Source: Acidisphaera sp. S103
GTDB taxonomy: Bacteria; Pseudomonadota; Alphaproteobacteria; Acetobacterales; Acetobacteraceae
Direction: 5' to 3'
Assembly: GCF_009765975.1 (NCBI RefSeq)
Contig: NZ_LMUJ01000095.1
Coordinates: forward strand, 69,425 to 129,092
DNA length: 59,668 nt
Part shown: in pieces, positions 18,985 through 28,771 of the stretch
Position numbering within the stretch: the first letter of the stretch is position 1
Layout: each line of letters begins with the position of its first letter
Made by a program: the position numbers and the translations under genes
The notes under the pieces: model-generated
The model's input: only the letters and a program-made list of their open reading frames with translations
Database searches by the model: none
Told to the model about the DNA's origin: nothing

Positions 18985-19726
18985 TGTGCGACACGTCGTC
19001 CTTTGCGGCTTGGGCAGAGACTCGGTCGTATAGCATCCGGCGCGCCTGTGGCAGAGGGCGATGCTGGTGGCCGAACGCGTCCCGCTCCAGAAAGTGACCG
19101 GTCAGGCGCAGGCCGTCGCGCCAGGCCTGTGCGTCGGGCGGCGTGGGGCCGATCAGGAATGGCGGCAGCGGCAGCAACCGAGCGGCCCAATCCCCTGCCC
19201 CTTCGTCGGTCACCGCTCGGCCGGTTTTGGGAGAAACATAGGTCAGGCCGTCGATGCGCCCGGTCACCGCGCAGGCGGTCAAATCCAGGCCGTAGCCGAG
19301 GTCCGACAGGACGATGAGTTCCCAGCGGATCAGGTCGGTCAGCAGCGAGTCGCCCAGTGGCAAGCGGGGGATCAGGTGCAGCAGGCCGTCGAACACGCGG
19401 GGCAGCGGTTCGTGTTCGGGCAGTGCGCCCTCGGCGACGGCGCAGATGGCGGTCAGCATGGCGAGGGACATCGGGTCGTCCATGGCGTGGGCGGCACCGG
19501 CATGAATCATCTCACCGGTGAAGCTGCCGAGTTGGTCGGACAGGCGGGCGGTCCATCGGACGTGCAGCATGTTGCCGGGCTGCCAGGCGGCGGCCTTGCC
19601 GCGGGAGGCGCCGCCGCGGGCCAGGCCGCGATGCAGGCCGTGGGCTTCGGTCATCACGGTGGCAACGGCGTCGCCTTCGCCGTAGGGGCGGACATCGAGG
19701 ATGATCGCGGGGGCGTCCCATTCCAT
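18974..19726 (-). CDS. recO: DNA repair protein RecO
   Basis: RecO helps load RecA onto single-stranded DNA in the RecFOR pathway. The 250-residue protein has the N-terminal OB fold (starting [25 protein letters not shown], here shortened to the region 3-27) with the typical GLARGGASR turn, and the helical C-terminal domain with [28 protein letters not shown] and CAVTG. The zinc-binding cysteines of some RecO proteins are not complete. It precedes parC with an 11-base overlap. In other alphaproteobacteria recO is usually near era; here it has moved beside parC. Confidence 0.9.
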   Translation of the reverse strand: MEWDAPAIILDVRPYGEGDAVATVMTEAHGLHRGLARGGASRGKAAAWQPGNMLHVRWTARLSDQLGSFTGEMIHAGAAHAMDDPMSLAMLTAICAVAEGALPEHEPLPRVFDGLLHLIPRLPLGDSLLTDLIRWELIVLSDLGYGLDLTACAVTGRIDGLTYVSPKTGRAVTDEGAGDWAARLLPLPPFLIGPTPPDAQAWRDGLRLTGHFLERDAFGHQHRPLPQARRMLYDRVSAQAAKDDVSHNAG

Positions 19727-20319
19727 GCGGCTGGGTTTATTCCTGATCCGGCGTAAGCGCTCGATTTTTATGCCCTATCCGCTGATCGGCGACCAGACGG
19801 TCGCGGCAGAAGGCAACCCTGCCCAGGGCTGCCGCATATTATCTGGCGTTTACCGCGACGCTGATGGCGCCGCGGCGCCCGCTGGAACGCAGGCTTGGTC
19901 GTTCGGGGCGATTGGCGACAGGGCTGGTCGTGGACGGGTGATCTTCTGCCTTTACGGCGCGCCGAGTGACGGGCATTGCCTGGATCCAGACGGACAGGTT
20001 TGACGCCGAAGACGCGACAAACTACGATTTGTATCACTTGCAACCAGCGCCACGCATGATGTGGGTTCAGACAGCTTCAGCCGATACCACCAGCAATTAC
20101 GAATTTTTGACATCATATAATATCACGCGCAGTTGTTCTCGTATTCTGTTTATTTCTCGGTTTTTTGCCTCGATAGGACCCGAGAAATCGAAGACGGGTC
20201 CTGGTTTATGCTAGCAATGATCAAGCCATCATGCGAACGATCCGGCCGAGAGCATGACCCTTCGGCGTGGTGGTCAATAGTGGCACTGGAGACTTTCATT
20301 GGGGATCGACTGTAACCAG
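19727..20319. other. Intergenic stretch upstream of recO and the binding-protein operon
   Basis: No supported gene. One plus-strand frame around 19797-19940 reads like a short hydrophobic fragment (AAAYYLAFTATLMAPRRPL) but has no good start and ends at a TGA, so it may be a coding remnant. The part from about 20030 to 20210 is AT-richer than its surroundings and contains overlapping inverted repeats at 20153-20201. Divergent promoters for recO and for the gene at 20320 should lie here; none was recognised with confidence. Confidence 0.5.
20153..20201 (+). promoter_or_regulatory. Two mutually exclusive hairpins in the leader of the binding-protein operon
   Basis: Hairpin A pairs TTTCTCGG (20153-20160) with CCGAGAAA (20180-20187). 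Hairpin B pairs GGACCCG (20176-20182) with CGGGTCC (20195-20201). They share bases 20180-20182, so both cannot form together. The element ends about 120 bases before the likely start of the downstream gene. The arrangement is attenuator-like, but neither hairpin is followed by a U-run, so function is only inferred. Confidence 0.3.
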
Positions 20320-21255
20320 ATGCGCGAAGTGCCCGCGTGCGATACCCCAGTGCATGATACGGCTGTGTCGTTCGAGGCGTGGCCTGCATCGCTGCCCGAG
20401 CTCCACGCCCCGGCGGCGGAGTGCCGGTCAGCAGCCGGTCGGCGCTCGGTGCTCGGTGCCATTGCCCGCTCGCTGCTGCCTGCTTCACTGTCGCAGGGCA
20501 TGCGCGTGGCCACCCCGGCGTCCGCCACGGAACCGGTTCGCATTGTTTACGACATCCACGACAACACGCCGCTGATCTGCGGCAATGGCACCGAGATCGA
20601 CCCGGTCAAGCCCGGTTTGTCGATCGAACTGCTGCGCATGGCCAGCGCACGGGCCAATATCCCCATCACACTATCCCGTGTGCCCTGGGAGCGCGGACTC
20701 TACCTGATACAAACTGGTCAGGCCGACGCCATCTTTGCCTCGAGCTACGTCCAGGATCGGCTGCGCTACGGCGTCTACCCCATGAAGAACGGGCAGCCTG
20801 ACACGAGCCGGAAATTATTCGATCAGTCCTATCGCTTGTACGTCCGCGCCGGTTCGGATGTTCACTGGGATGGCAAGACGCTGACCAATCTGCATGCGCC
20901 GGTCGGCGCGACGACCGGTTACGCGGTAGTACCGGTGTTGCGCGCGATGGGCGTGCCGGTCGAGGAGGAGATGAGCCATGTCGCCGATCTGCACAAGCTG
21001 GTCGCCGGCCGCCTGGACGCCTACGCTGAACTCGAGACCCACATTCGACCAATGCTGCGGAGCAACAAGGCCGAGTTCGGCGGCATCGTCGAGCTGTCAC
21101 CACCGCTGCGAACCGCAGCCTACTACCTGATGTTCTCAAAGATCTCCTATGCAAGGGCGCCCGATGTCGCCGAACGAATCTGGAATGCGATCGCCGAGGT
21201 CAACGACTCCGCCGCCTACCGGGCCTTGCTGGCCAGCAGCAAATACGCGGATTGA
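20320..21255 (+). CDS. Periplasmic solute-binding protein (family 3-like), partner of the adjacent kinase
   Basis: Transporter-type binding protein, 311 residues from the ATG at 20320. A TTG at 20299 and an internal GTG at 20449 are other possible starts. The internal GTG would place a normal signal peptide at the very N-terminus; from 20320 there is a long leader, then RRSVLGAIARSLLPASLS, which also looks Tat-like. The mature part shows family-3 features: LSIELLRMASARANIPI, WERGLYLIQTGQADAIFASSY, and the hinge-return segment GATTGYAVVPVLRAMGVPVEE. No ABC permease is nearby. Six bases separate it from the hybrid kinase, so it probably feeds a ligand signal to that kinase rather than a transporter. 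Confidence 0.82.
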   Translation: MREVPACDTPVHDTAVSFEAWPASLPELHAPAAECRSAAGRRSVLGAIARSLLPASLSQGMRVATPASATEPVRIVYDIHDNTPLICGNGTEIDPVKPGLSIELLRMASARANIPITLSRVPWERGLYLIQTGQADAIFASSYVQDRLRYGVYPMKNGQPDTSRKLFDQSYRLYVRAGSDVHWDGKTLTNLHAPVGATTGYAVVPVLRAMGVPVEEEMSHVADLHKLVAGRLDAYAELETHIRPMLRSNKAEFGGIVELSPPLRTAAYYLMFSKISYARAPDVAERIWNAIAEVNDSAAYRALLASSKYAD

Positions 21256-21261
21256 CACGTC

Positions 21262-23628
21262 GTGACCGCGTCCATCGTCACACGATTGTTCCGGGTTGCA
21301 TTCGGTTTCTATGTCATCGTGGCCGTCATCCTGAACATCCTGCTGGTCGCCCGGGAATACGTCGATACCAAAACGACGATCCAGCGCGAGCTGCAGATGT
21401 ATCAGCGGGTCTTCGGCCCGGCTCTTGCCGACGCGTTGTGGTCGATGGACATCGGCAAGCTCGACGCGATTGCCGGCGGTATCGTCGCGGTTCCGCAGAT
21501 CACCGGCCTGCGGGTCACCGATCCGGTCAACGGTCATATTTTTGTCAATGCCATCAACCGGGACGGCGCCGTCGCTATCGACCATGACGGACGAAACGAT
21601 GGCGACCAGACGCAAATGGCAAATGCCGCGGGGGCAAGCCGTTCCGGGTTCGATATCGTCTTCCACCACGAGGCCGGCAGCAGCGTCGTCGGGCATGCCG
21701 AATTCATCTCGGGGCGACCGTTCCTGCTTCACCAGATCATCGGGCGGGCGATCCTGATCGTCGGGATCGCGGTGCTTGAGGGCGCGGCACTGTGGATCAT
21801 CTTCCTGGCTGCCGGTCGACGTATCCTGAGTCGTCCGCTGACTGCGCTGTTCCGAGCGATCGACGCGACCACGCCCGAGAATCCGACGCCGATCGCCCTG
21901 GACCGATCGGATGAACGTGTAACCGCCGGAACCGAGCTGACTGTCATTCGGGATTCGTTCAACGGCCTGATCGCGCGCATCGAGCGCGACCGCGGTCAAC
22001 TCGCCGCACTCAATGCCGGGTTGGAGCAGAAAGTCGTAGATCGCACGGCGGAACTTGCGCAGGCGACGAAGCATGCCGAGACGGCACGCGCGCTGGCGGA
22101 GGCGGCAAGCCAGGCCAAGAGCCGGTTCGTCGCGAATATGAGCCACGAGATCCGCACGCCGATCAACGGCGTGCTCGGGATGAACGGCCTGCTGCTCGAT
22201 ACCGCGCTTAATCCGGAGCAGCGCGAATACGCGGCGATCGTGCAGCGCTCTGCCCAGGCGCTGTTGCACATTGTCGATGACATTCTTGACGTTTCGAAAC
22301 TCGATGCCGGGAAACTCGTACTCGAAACGATCGATTTCGATCTGACCGACATTGTGAAAAGCGCGACCCTGTTGTTCGAACCTCAGGCGCGCGCGAAAGA
22401 CATCGCGCTTGGTGTGTGGATTGACCCGGCGGTTGAACCGTCCCGGCGTGGCGATCCGATGCGCCTGCGCCAGATCCTGCTGAACCTCGTGGGCAACGCC
22501 GTCAAGTTTACCGGGGCGGGGACCGTGTCGGTGCGTGTTGGACCGGTCGGGAGCGATCGCACCGAGCATGTGCGGTTTGAGGTGAGTGATACCGGAATCG
22601 GCATCGAAAACGGCAAGCAGGCCCATCTGTTCGAGCGGTTCAGCCAGGAAGACAGCTCGATCACCCGCCGTTACGGCGGCACCGGGCTCGGTCTAGCCAT
22701 CTGCCGGGAACTCGTGGCCCTGATGGGTGGCGACATTGGGGTCTCCAGCCAGCGTGGGGTTGGCTCGACCTTCTGGTTCGAGTTGAAGCTGGCGAGCGCC
22801 TCTGGCGTTGTGCATCTCGCAGACGCCTTACAACCCGCGCCGCCCGCGGCACCTCTGCGGATCCTGGTTGCCGAGGATAATGCGATCAATCAACGGTTCA
22901 TAGCGACCCTGTTGCGCAACTCAGGCCACACGGTGACCGTGGTCGCCGACGGAAACCAGGCCGTCGCCGCGGTCCGTGACGGCGATTACGACGTCGTGTT
23001 GATGGATGTGCAGATGCCGGACCTCGACGGCGTCGAGGCGACGCACCAGATCCGCGCCTTGCCGAACCAGAGAGGCCTTGTTCGGATCATCGCGCTGACC
23101 GCGAACGCCATGACTGGCGCGAAGGAGGCATATCTCGCTGCCGGCATGGATGATTTCGTCTCGAAACCGATTGATTCGACGCTGCTGCTGGCAAAGCTGG
23201 CTGGCCTGCCGGGGGCGGTGGCGCAGCCGCAACCTGTCACACCCGGTCATGATGATCCGGTGTTCGATCTCGTGCGGCTTGAGATGCTGGCGGACGTTAT
23301 GTCGGCGGCGGACCTGCGTGACTTTGCCCACCTGTATCTCGAACATTCCATCACCTGCGTCAGCCGTATCGCCTCGCTGGCGGCCGAGGGTGACTATGGC
23401 GCGATGGGGCGCGAGGCGCACCAGCTTGTCGGGTCTGCCGGCAATGCCGGGGCGCAGGAAACCTGCCGTCTGGCCATGGCGCTCGACACGGCTGCCAAGG
23501 CCGGCGACCAGGAGGCGTGCCGGCGGCTCGCGTTGCTGCTGCCGCCGGCGACGGAACGTGCCGCACGCTGGCTGCGGACCTGGCTGGCGGATCCGCGGCG
23601 GGACATAGAGAAATTGGTGGAATTTTAG
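21262..23628 (+). CDS. Hybrid sensor histidine kinase with receiver and HPt domains
   Basis: Inner-membrane phosphorelay protein, 788 residues from a GTG start. Two membrane helices (about 8-30 and 158-185) flank a periplasmic domain of about 125 residues. Then follow a HAMP-like linker, a coiled coil, and HisKA with MSHEIRTP (His295). The ATPase domain has DTGIGI and GGTGLGLAI. The receiver domain starts [12 protein letters not shown] and has Asp582 in [11 protein letters not shown] and a switch Lys in FVSKPID. A C-terminal HPt domain carries His720 in [11 protein letters not shown]. All four phosphorelay residues are intact, so it may pass phosphate to a separate regulator, which is not in this window. 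The binding protein six bases upstream is the likely sensor partner. Confidence 0.92.
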   Translation: MTASIVTRLFRVAFGFYVIVAVILNILLVAREYVDTKTTIQRELQMYQRVFGPALADALWSMDIGKLDAIAGGIVAVPQITGLRVTDPVNGHIFVNAINRDGAVAIDHDGRNDGDQTQMANAAGASRSGFDIVFHHEAGSSVVGHAEFISGRPFLLHQIIGRAILIVGIAVLEGAALWIIFLAAGRRILSRPLTALFRAIDATTPENPTPIALDRSDERVTAGTELTVIRDSFNGLIARIERDRGQLAALNAGLEQKVVDRTAELAQATKHAETARALAEAASQAKSRFVANMSHEIRTPINGVLGMNGLLLDTALNPEQREYAAIVQRSAQALLHIVDDILDVSKLDAGKLVLETIDFDLTDIVKSATLLFEPQARAKDIALGVWIDPAVEPSRRGDPMRLRQILLNLVGNAVKFTGAGTVSVRVGPVGSDRTEHVRFEVSDTGIGIENGKQAHLFERFSQEDSSITRRYGGTGLGLAICRELVALMGGDIGVSSQRGVGSTFWFELKLASASGVVHLADALQPAPPAAPLRILVAEDNAINQRFIATLLRNSGHTVTVVADGNQAVAAVRDGDYDVVLMDVQMPDLDGVEATHQIRALPNQRGLVRIIALTANAMTGAKEAYLAAGMDDFVSKPIDSTLLLAKLAGLPGAVAQPQPVTPGHDDPVFDLVRLEMLADVMSAADLRDFAHLYLEHSITCVSRIASLAAEGDYGAMGREAHQLVGSAGNAGAQETCRLAMALDTAAKAGDQEACRRLALLLPPATERAARWLRTWLADPRRDIEKLVEF

Positions 23629-23683
23629 CGCGATCGCGGCAGGCAGCGTCGCGGGCCAGACCTCGGTGCAGGCTGTGGGGCCC

Positions 23684-23712
23684 GGCGGCGGTGCTGTCGA
23701 ACGACAGCGCCG
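23684..23712 (+). terminator. Probable intrinsic terminator of the kinase operon
   Basis: GCTGTCG (23693-23699) pairs with CGACAGC (23702-23708) around a two-base loop, extended outward by GGC/GCC pairing. A T-rich stretch (TGCATTTTCATTTCTT) follows on the plus strand. It lies 55 bases after the kinase stop codon and fits a factor-independent terminator, although the T-run is interrupted. Confidence 0.55.
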
Positions 23713-24011
23713 TGCATTTTCATTTCTTGAGGCACCGGAGGTAGACCGCTCGGCCGGAACTGTGCATACTGGTTATGGTCACATTATAACAACGGAAAAA
23801 ATCAAGTCCCGGCTGCGGGCTGTGGCCGGCGACATGGGGCAAACTGGCAAGTGTCCGCCGGACAACATCCGTACTGTTTGCTTGGACTCGGGCACCGAGG
23901 ATCGGGGCGGGGCAGTGTTGGCCAGCATAGACTGGATACCAGACCGTCGATGCAATGCGGGGGCGGTTGTTTCAGACTTAATTCGGCCCACAGCACGGAA
24001 GAGAAGCGAAC

Positions 24012-27000
24012 ATGACGACACGGTCCTGGGACGGTGGAACGGGTGATTGGTACAACGCGCTTCTCTGGTCCACGACGACCGACGAAACCGGTGCCCCTGT
24101 TCCGGGAGATACCGTGCTGATCAACAGCGGCACCGTCACCGTCAGCGGCGCGGAGGAAACCACGATCGGTGTCGGTCTCGATGCCGTCCTGGTCACGCTT
24201 GGCGCGGTCACGATGCTCGATCCGGCGGTCATCGCCGCCACCGACGCGCGCCTGGGTCAGGCGTTCACTATCGTCAGCAACGCCACCGCGCCCTACGCCA
24301 CGTTCGACACCACCGGACCGACGGGCCTGTCGGGCACGATCCTGGCCAGCGCCGCCGGTGGCACGTTCGGCATAGACGCCACTGCCGCCGACGGCACGCA
24401 GCAGGGGGCCTTTGTCCTGTTGCATGGCGGCCTGATCGACGTGTCCGGCGGGGACGACCTGATACTGACCGGTTCCATGGTCACTGACAGCAATGTAACG
24501 ATCGCCGCCGGCAGCACCTTCACCAACAACGGCATCGACAGCGTCTTTGGCGGCACCACGTTCATCTCACCCACCGCGACCCTGACCGGCGCCGGCACGT
24601 TCGAGGCAGGGCCTGGCGCGACACTGGAGTTCGAAAGTGCGGTTCCCGCCACGCAAATCATTACCTTCGGCACCGCCGGCCGGCTGGACCTGACGTCTCC
24701 ATCCACCTTCGCCGGCACGATCGCGTCGTTCGTGCTGAGCGACACCATCGATCTGCTGAATATCGTCGCCAATTCCGCGTCCTACGACCTGGGGTCCGGC
24801 CTGCTGACGATCGACGACAATGGCTCACCGGTCGCGACGATCGCGATGCAGGGACCCACATCGAGCATGCTGCTGAACACCAGCAGCGACGGCTCGGGCG
24901 GCACGTTGATCACCTATCCCGGATCGGCTTCGCGCACGTCGTATGAGATCGACGTGGCCGACCAGGCAGTACAGGCCGACGTCGTTCGCCAAACGCTGAC
25001 CACGGCGGCCGGCGCGCCGATCAACGGGGCCGGCATCACCATCGGCATCATGTCGGACAGCTTCAATGCCACGCTGAACGGCGTGGTCGATCCGGCCGAT
25101 GTGGCAGCCGCGCTTGGCTATCTGCCGGAAACCGCGGACGACACGTCAGCCGTCACGATCCTGAAGGACTCGACGCAATCAGGGGTGGTAAACGAAGGCC
25201 TGGCGATGGCGGAGCTGGTGCATCAGATCGCACCGGGCGCGGCCATCGATTTCTACACCGCGGAAGGCGGCCAGGAGAGTTTCGCGCAGGGGGTGACGGC
25301 CCTGGTTCAGGCCGGTGCCAACATCATCGTCGATGACTGGTCGTTTTCCGACACGCCGTTTTATCAGGTCGCAGGCCCGGTCGAGACCGCCGTCGAAAAC
25401 GCGGTTTCCGCCGGCGTCGACTACTTCACCGCGGCATCGAATTTCGGCGACGCCTACTATGAAAGCACGTGGCAGCCCACGGCGGCGCAACTTGTGCTGC
25501 AGTCGGGACAGCCGGCCCAGGACGTCACCGCGCAGCAGTTCAGCGACGGAACGCCGTTGCAGACCATTACGATACCGGGCAGCCTGGCGACGACGATCGA
25601 ACTACAATGGAACGCGGCCTGGCCGACGCCGGGCGGCAGCGTTTCGGACCCGATCGCTATGGCGCTGTACACCGCCAACGGCACCCTGGTGAACACGTCC
25701 AGCCAAGTCTTCGACAGTTCCGCCGATTATGGATTTATTCCAGAAATCCAATTGTCCATACCGGTCACCTCGGTCGCCACGCAATACGAACTGGCGATCT
25801 ACCAAACCGGAACGGCGTCGGTCTCGCAGTTCAAATACGTGCTTTTCGGCACGCCCGGAACCGTCGCCGTCGACGCCACGGTAGGTGACGGCAGCACTGT
25901 GTCGGCGCAGGACCCCGGCGGCATTATCGACGATCCGGCGGCGGGCCAGGGATCCGGCGACGTCCACGGCCAGGAACTGGTGCCCGGCGCGAACACCGCG
26001 GGCGCGTCGTACTGGTCCACGTCGCCGGCTTTCGGGGTCGCACCCGACTGGACGGAGTATTTCTCCAGCGTCGGCCCCGGAACGTTGTTGTACGACCAGA
26101 ACGGCAACCCGCTGACCACGCCGCAATCGGCCGGCAAGGTCGATTTCGTGGCGCCGGACGGGATTCAGACCTCGGTTCCGGGCTTCCAGGCTTTCTTCGG
26201 CACCTCGGCGGCCGCACCGGATGCAGCCGCCGTCGCCGCGCTGATGTTGCAGGCCGATCCTTCCCTGACGACGTCGCAGGTCACCAGCATCCTGGAACAA
26301 ACCGCCCTGAACATGAATTTGCCCGCCGCCGACCAGGGCGCGGGCCTGATCCAGGCAGACGCGGCGGTGGCGTTCGCGCAGACGCTGTGTTTCCTGCGCG
26401 GCACACGGATTGGAACGCCGGCGGGCGAGGTCCCGGTCGAGTGCCTGACGGCCGGTGACACGGTCCTGACCCTATGTGGCGGCACAAGGCGGATCGTCTG
26501 GATCGGCAAGGGCCATGTGCTGGCCACGCGCGGGCGGCGCGGTCCGGCGACCCCCGTCATCGTGCGCCAGGGGGCGTTCGCGCCCGACGTGCCGCATCGC
26601 GATCTTCATGTAACCAAGGGGCACGCTTTCTACATCGACGGCGTGCTGATCCCGGTGGAATTCCTGGTCAACCACCGCTCGATCATCTGGGACGATCACG
26701 CCCAGGAGGTCACGCTGTATCATGTCGAGCTTGACACCCACGACGCCCTGCTGGCCAACGGCGCGCTGGCGGAAAGCTATCGCGACGACGGCAATCGCTG
26801 GCTGTTCCAGAACGCCAACAGCGGCTGGGGCCTGCCACCGCAACAGCCGTTCGCCCCGGTGCTGACCGGCGGCCCGATCGTGGATGCCGCATGGCGCCGG
26901 CTGCTGGACCGAACCGGGCCGCGTCCGGGCCTGTCGATGACGCACGATCCCGATTTGCATCTGCTGGTGGACGGGTGCCGGATCGACGTGACGCAGCGCG

Positions 27001-27356
27001 CCGCCGACGCGCATGTCTTCACCCTGCCGGATCGGCCGGGGACGGTTCGCATCGTGTCGCGCGCCGCGGTGCCTCAGGAGGTCGGCGTGGCACGCGATGC
27101 CCGCGATCTGGGAGTCGCGCTGCGCGGTATCGCGCTGCGGCGAGGGACCCGGTTCCAACTCATCAAGGCGACCGACCCGCGGCTGGTGGACGGGTTCCAT
27201 GATTTTGAACCGGACACCGGTGTTCGCTGGACGGACGGGGACGCAACGTTGCCGGCGGCGCTGTTCGACGGCTGGTATGGGCCGATGGAGGTCGTTCTGA
27301 CAGTCGGTGGAACCACCCGCTATATAGACGATGGGGATTGTCGGCTGGTGGCGTGA
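24012..27356 (+). CDS. Sedolisin/subtilisin-like protease fused to a C-terminal Hint domain
   Basis: A 1114-residue, probably extracellular protein with no Sec signal peptide (start MTTRSWDGGTGDWYNA; AGAGAAG lies just upstream). Residues about 1-305 are beta-rich, threonine/glycine-rich repeats like those of adhesins. Residues about 340-780 form a subtilase-fold protease with Asp349 (IGIMSDSF), Glu395 in NEGLAMAELVHQIAPGA where subtilisins have the catalytic His, Asp442 (VDDWSF) where they have the oxyanion Asn, and Ser732 in FFGTSAAAP. That set resembles the Ser-Glu-Asp sedolisins. A Hint domain begins at Cys793 (CFLRGTRI), has the TxxH motif (Thr868-His871) and LIPVEFLVNHR. A last domain of about 200 residues contains DGFHDFEPDTGVRWTDG. 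Self-cleavage and secretion route are inferred. Confidence 0.85.
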   Translation: MTTRSWDGGTGDWYNALLWSTTTDETGAPVPGDTVLINSGTVTVSGAEETTIGVGLDAVLVTLGAVTMLDPAVIAATDARLGQAFTIVSNATAPYATFDTTGPTGLSGTILASAAGGTFGIDATAADGTQQGAFVLLHGGLIDVSGGDDLILTGSMVTDSNVTIAAGSTFTNNGIDSVFGGTTFISPTATLTGAGTFEAGPGATLEFESAVPATQIITFGTAGRLDLTSPSTFAGTIASFVLSDTIDLLNIVANSASYDLGSGLLTIDDNGSPVATIAMQGPTSSMLLNTSSDGSGGTLITYPGSASRTSYEIDVADQAVQADVVRQTLTTAAGAPINGAGITIGIMSDSFNATLNGVVDPADVAAALGYLPETADDTSAVTILKDSTQSGVVNEGLAMAELVHQIAPGAAIDFYTAEGGQESFAQGVTALVQAGANIIVDDWSFSDTPFYQVAGPVETAVENAVSAGVDYFTAASNFGDAYYESTWQPTAAQLVLQSGQPAQDVTAQQFSDGTPLQTITIPGSLATTIELQWNAAWPTPGGSVSDPIAMALYTANGTLVNTSSQVFDSSADYGFIPEIQLSIPVTSVATQYELAIYQTGTASVSQFKYVLFGTPGTVAVDATVGDGSTVSAQDPGGIIDDPAAGQGSGDVHGQELVPGANTAGASYWSTSPAFGVAPDWTEYFSSVGPGTLLYDQNGNPLTTPQSAGKVDFVAPDGIQTSVPGFQAFFGTSAAAPDAAAVAALMLQADPSLTTSQVTSILEQTALNMNLPAADQGAGLIQADAAVAFAQTLCFLRGTRIGTPAGEVPVECLTAGDTVLTLCGGTRRIVWIGKGHVLATRGRRGPATPVIVRQGAFAPDVPHRDLHVTKGHAFYIDGVLIPVEFLVNHRSIIWDDHAQEVTLYHVELDTHDALLANGALAESYRDDGNRWLFQNANSGWGLPPQQPFAPVLTGGPIVDAAWRRLLDRTGPRPGLSMTHDPDLHLLVDGCRIDVTQRAADAHVFTLPDRPGTVRIVSRAAVPQEVGVARDARDLGVALRGIALRRGTRFQLIKATDPRLVDGFHDFEPDTGVRWTDGDATLPAALFDGWYGPMEVVLTVGGTTRYIDDGDCRLVA

Positions 27357-27377
27357 CGGTCTGGCGACCGACGCCGC

Positions 27378-28682
27378 TCAGCGCACAGCGCCGACCCCCA
27401 TGACCGGAATCCCCGAGGCACCAGGTCGGCGAGCGGCAAGCAGTTCACGTGCTTCCTCCAATCGTTCCGCTTCCAGGTATGCTCTCAGCAACGTAAACGC
27501 GATCAGGTCGTGCTGCGCTCGGCTGCCGCCGATCCGTTCGCTTTCCCCGACCAGCGGCGCCAGTGCGTCGATCGCCGCCTCAAAATCCCCCCGCTCATAC
27601 GCCGCGACGCCACGCGACGCGCTCGGCAGGTAAGACCCCGACGGATACCGCCCCTCGCGTGCCAAATCCTCCATCTGGCTGGCCCGCGCATCCAGCCCGC
27701 TGTCATCCCCCATGACCGCCTGAGCCAGAATGACATGCAGGTCGGCAAGCCCATTGCCCGGCCGCGCCAACGCGCTGTTCGCATAGTCATACATCGCCCG
27801 CCAGGCGTCGGCATCGCGCGGATACCCGGCGAGTTCGGACCGCCATAGAAACGCAGCCGCATCCGACATCTTCTGCTGCGGACCGCCACTGTGCCGCCCG
27901 AGCGTTAGGGCGTCCCGATACAGGCGTAGCGCCTCGGTCCAGTTGCCAATCTGCAACTCACACAGCGAGAGATGCCAACTCAAATGACCATAGAAAAATC
28001 CGTTTCTTGGATAGTCAGTCAGCCACGAGGACAGGAACAACCGTCCCGCATCAGCCTCACCCATCTCGTAACAAATATGCGCGTAGCCATGCGCGACATG
28101 GGCATTGTTAGGGTTCGCCGCCAGCGACTGCTCGATCTTCGGCTTCGCGGCCGACAACTGCCCGTCCTCGGACAATGCCATGGCGTGATGGGCCAGAAAC
28201 CAGGGATCGTCGCCGTAATGCGGCGCCAAACTGTCCATCAGCACCGCGATCTGGTGCTTCTGTCCGATCCGGCCGGAGGCACCGATCAAACCATTGGGGT
28301 TCGCGGCGCTGGCCAGCACCAGTGCGTCGCGCGGCCATTGTGCCAGATGCTCGGACAACGCGGCGATCGCGGCGTCTGAGCGGCCCGCGAACACCTGGTC
28401 GAAGAACGCGATATGACCGGCCTCGCGTGCCGGCAGGCCGGCGGCCAGTGCGTCCGCCTGCGCCTGAACGGCCTTGGCCGCTGCCACATTTCCCTCCCGC
28501 ATCAGCACCTGAGCCTTGCCGGTATGCGCCATGGCAAAACCGGGATCAGCGACGATCGCCCGATCAAACGCCTCGATCGCGCCGGGGTAGAGAGTCAGCG
28601 CCAGATCGCGGCCTTGAACGTAGGCGTCCCGAGCCGCGACGGAGGTGGTCGACAAGGACTGGTCGTATCGGTCGGTGAACAC
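27378..28682 (-). CDS. Tetratricopeptide repeat protein, TTC38-like
   Basis: A 434-residue soluble protein with a GTG start preceded by GGAGG at ten bases. It has scattered TPR-like helices (for example AIEAFDRAIVADPGFAMAHTGKAQVLMREG) and the pattern of the tetratricopeptide-repeat-38 family: LAHHAMALSEDGQLSAAKPKIEQSL, NAHVAHGYAHICYEMGEADAG and HLSWHLSLCELQIGNWTEALRLY, with conserved His residues. The family occurs widely in bacteria and eukaryotes without a firm biochemical role. No signal peptide is seen. The gene converges with the protease-Hint gene, 21 bases apart. Confidence 0.82.
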   Translation of the reverse strand: MFTDRYDQSLSTTSVAARDAYVQGRDLALTLYPGAIEAFDRAIVADPGFAMAHTGKAQVLMREGNVAAAKAVQAQADALAAGLPAREAGHIAFFDQVFAGRSDAAIAALSEHLAQWPRDALVLASAANPNGLIGASGRIGQKHQIAVLMDSLAPHYGDDPWFLAHHAMALSEDGQLSAAKPKIEQSLAANPNNAHVAHGYAHICYEMGEADAGRLFLSSWLTDYPRNGFFYGHLSWHLSLCELQIGNWTEALRLYRDALTLGRHSGGPQQKMSDAAAFLWRSELAGYPRDADAWRAMYDYANSALARPGNGLADLHVILAQAVMGDDSGLDARASQMEDLAREGRYPSGSYLPSASRGVAAYERGDFEAAIDALAPLVGESERIGGSRAQHDLIAFTLLRAYLEAERLEEARELLAARRPGASGIPVMGVGAVR

Positions 28683-28771
28683 GGTGAATGATCCTCCTGG
28701 CCGCGTTCCTAAAGCCTACCTGCATCTTTGGCCTCCATAAAGGGGCACCCGTCGGGCGGCGCGAAAACGCC

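Noticed and set aside
17656..19317. A 553-codon frame on the plus strand opposite parC and recO, and similar long frames opposite rsh (32299-34602), prsR (6044-7720) and the Wza/Wzz genes (851-2299).
   Set aside because: These are antisense shadows caused by high GC at third codon positions; they are His/Gln/Arg-rich and lack domains, while the opposite strands encode well-known proteins.
19797..19940. Possible remnant of a membrane protein (AAAYYLAFTATLMAPRRPL) between recO and the binding-protein gene.
   Set aside because: Too short, no start, no recognisable family; a relic cannot be told from chance.
24012..27356. Considered calling this protein an autotransporter.
   Set aside because: There is no Sec signal peptide and no C-terminal beta-barrel; the C-terminus is a Hint domain plus a soluble domain.
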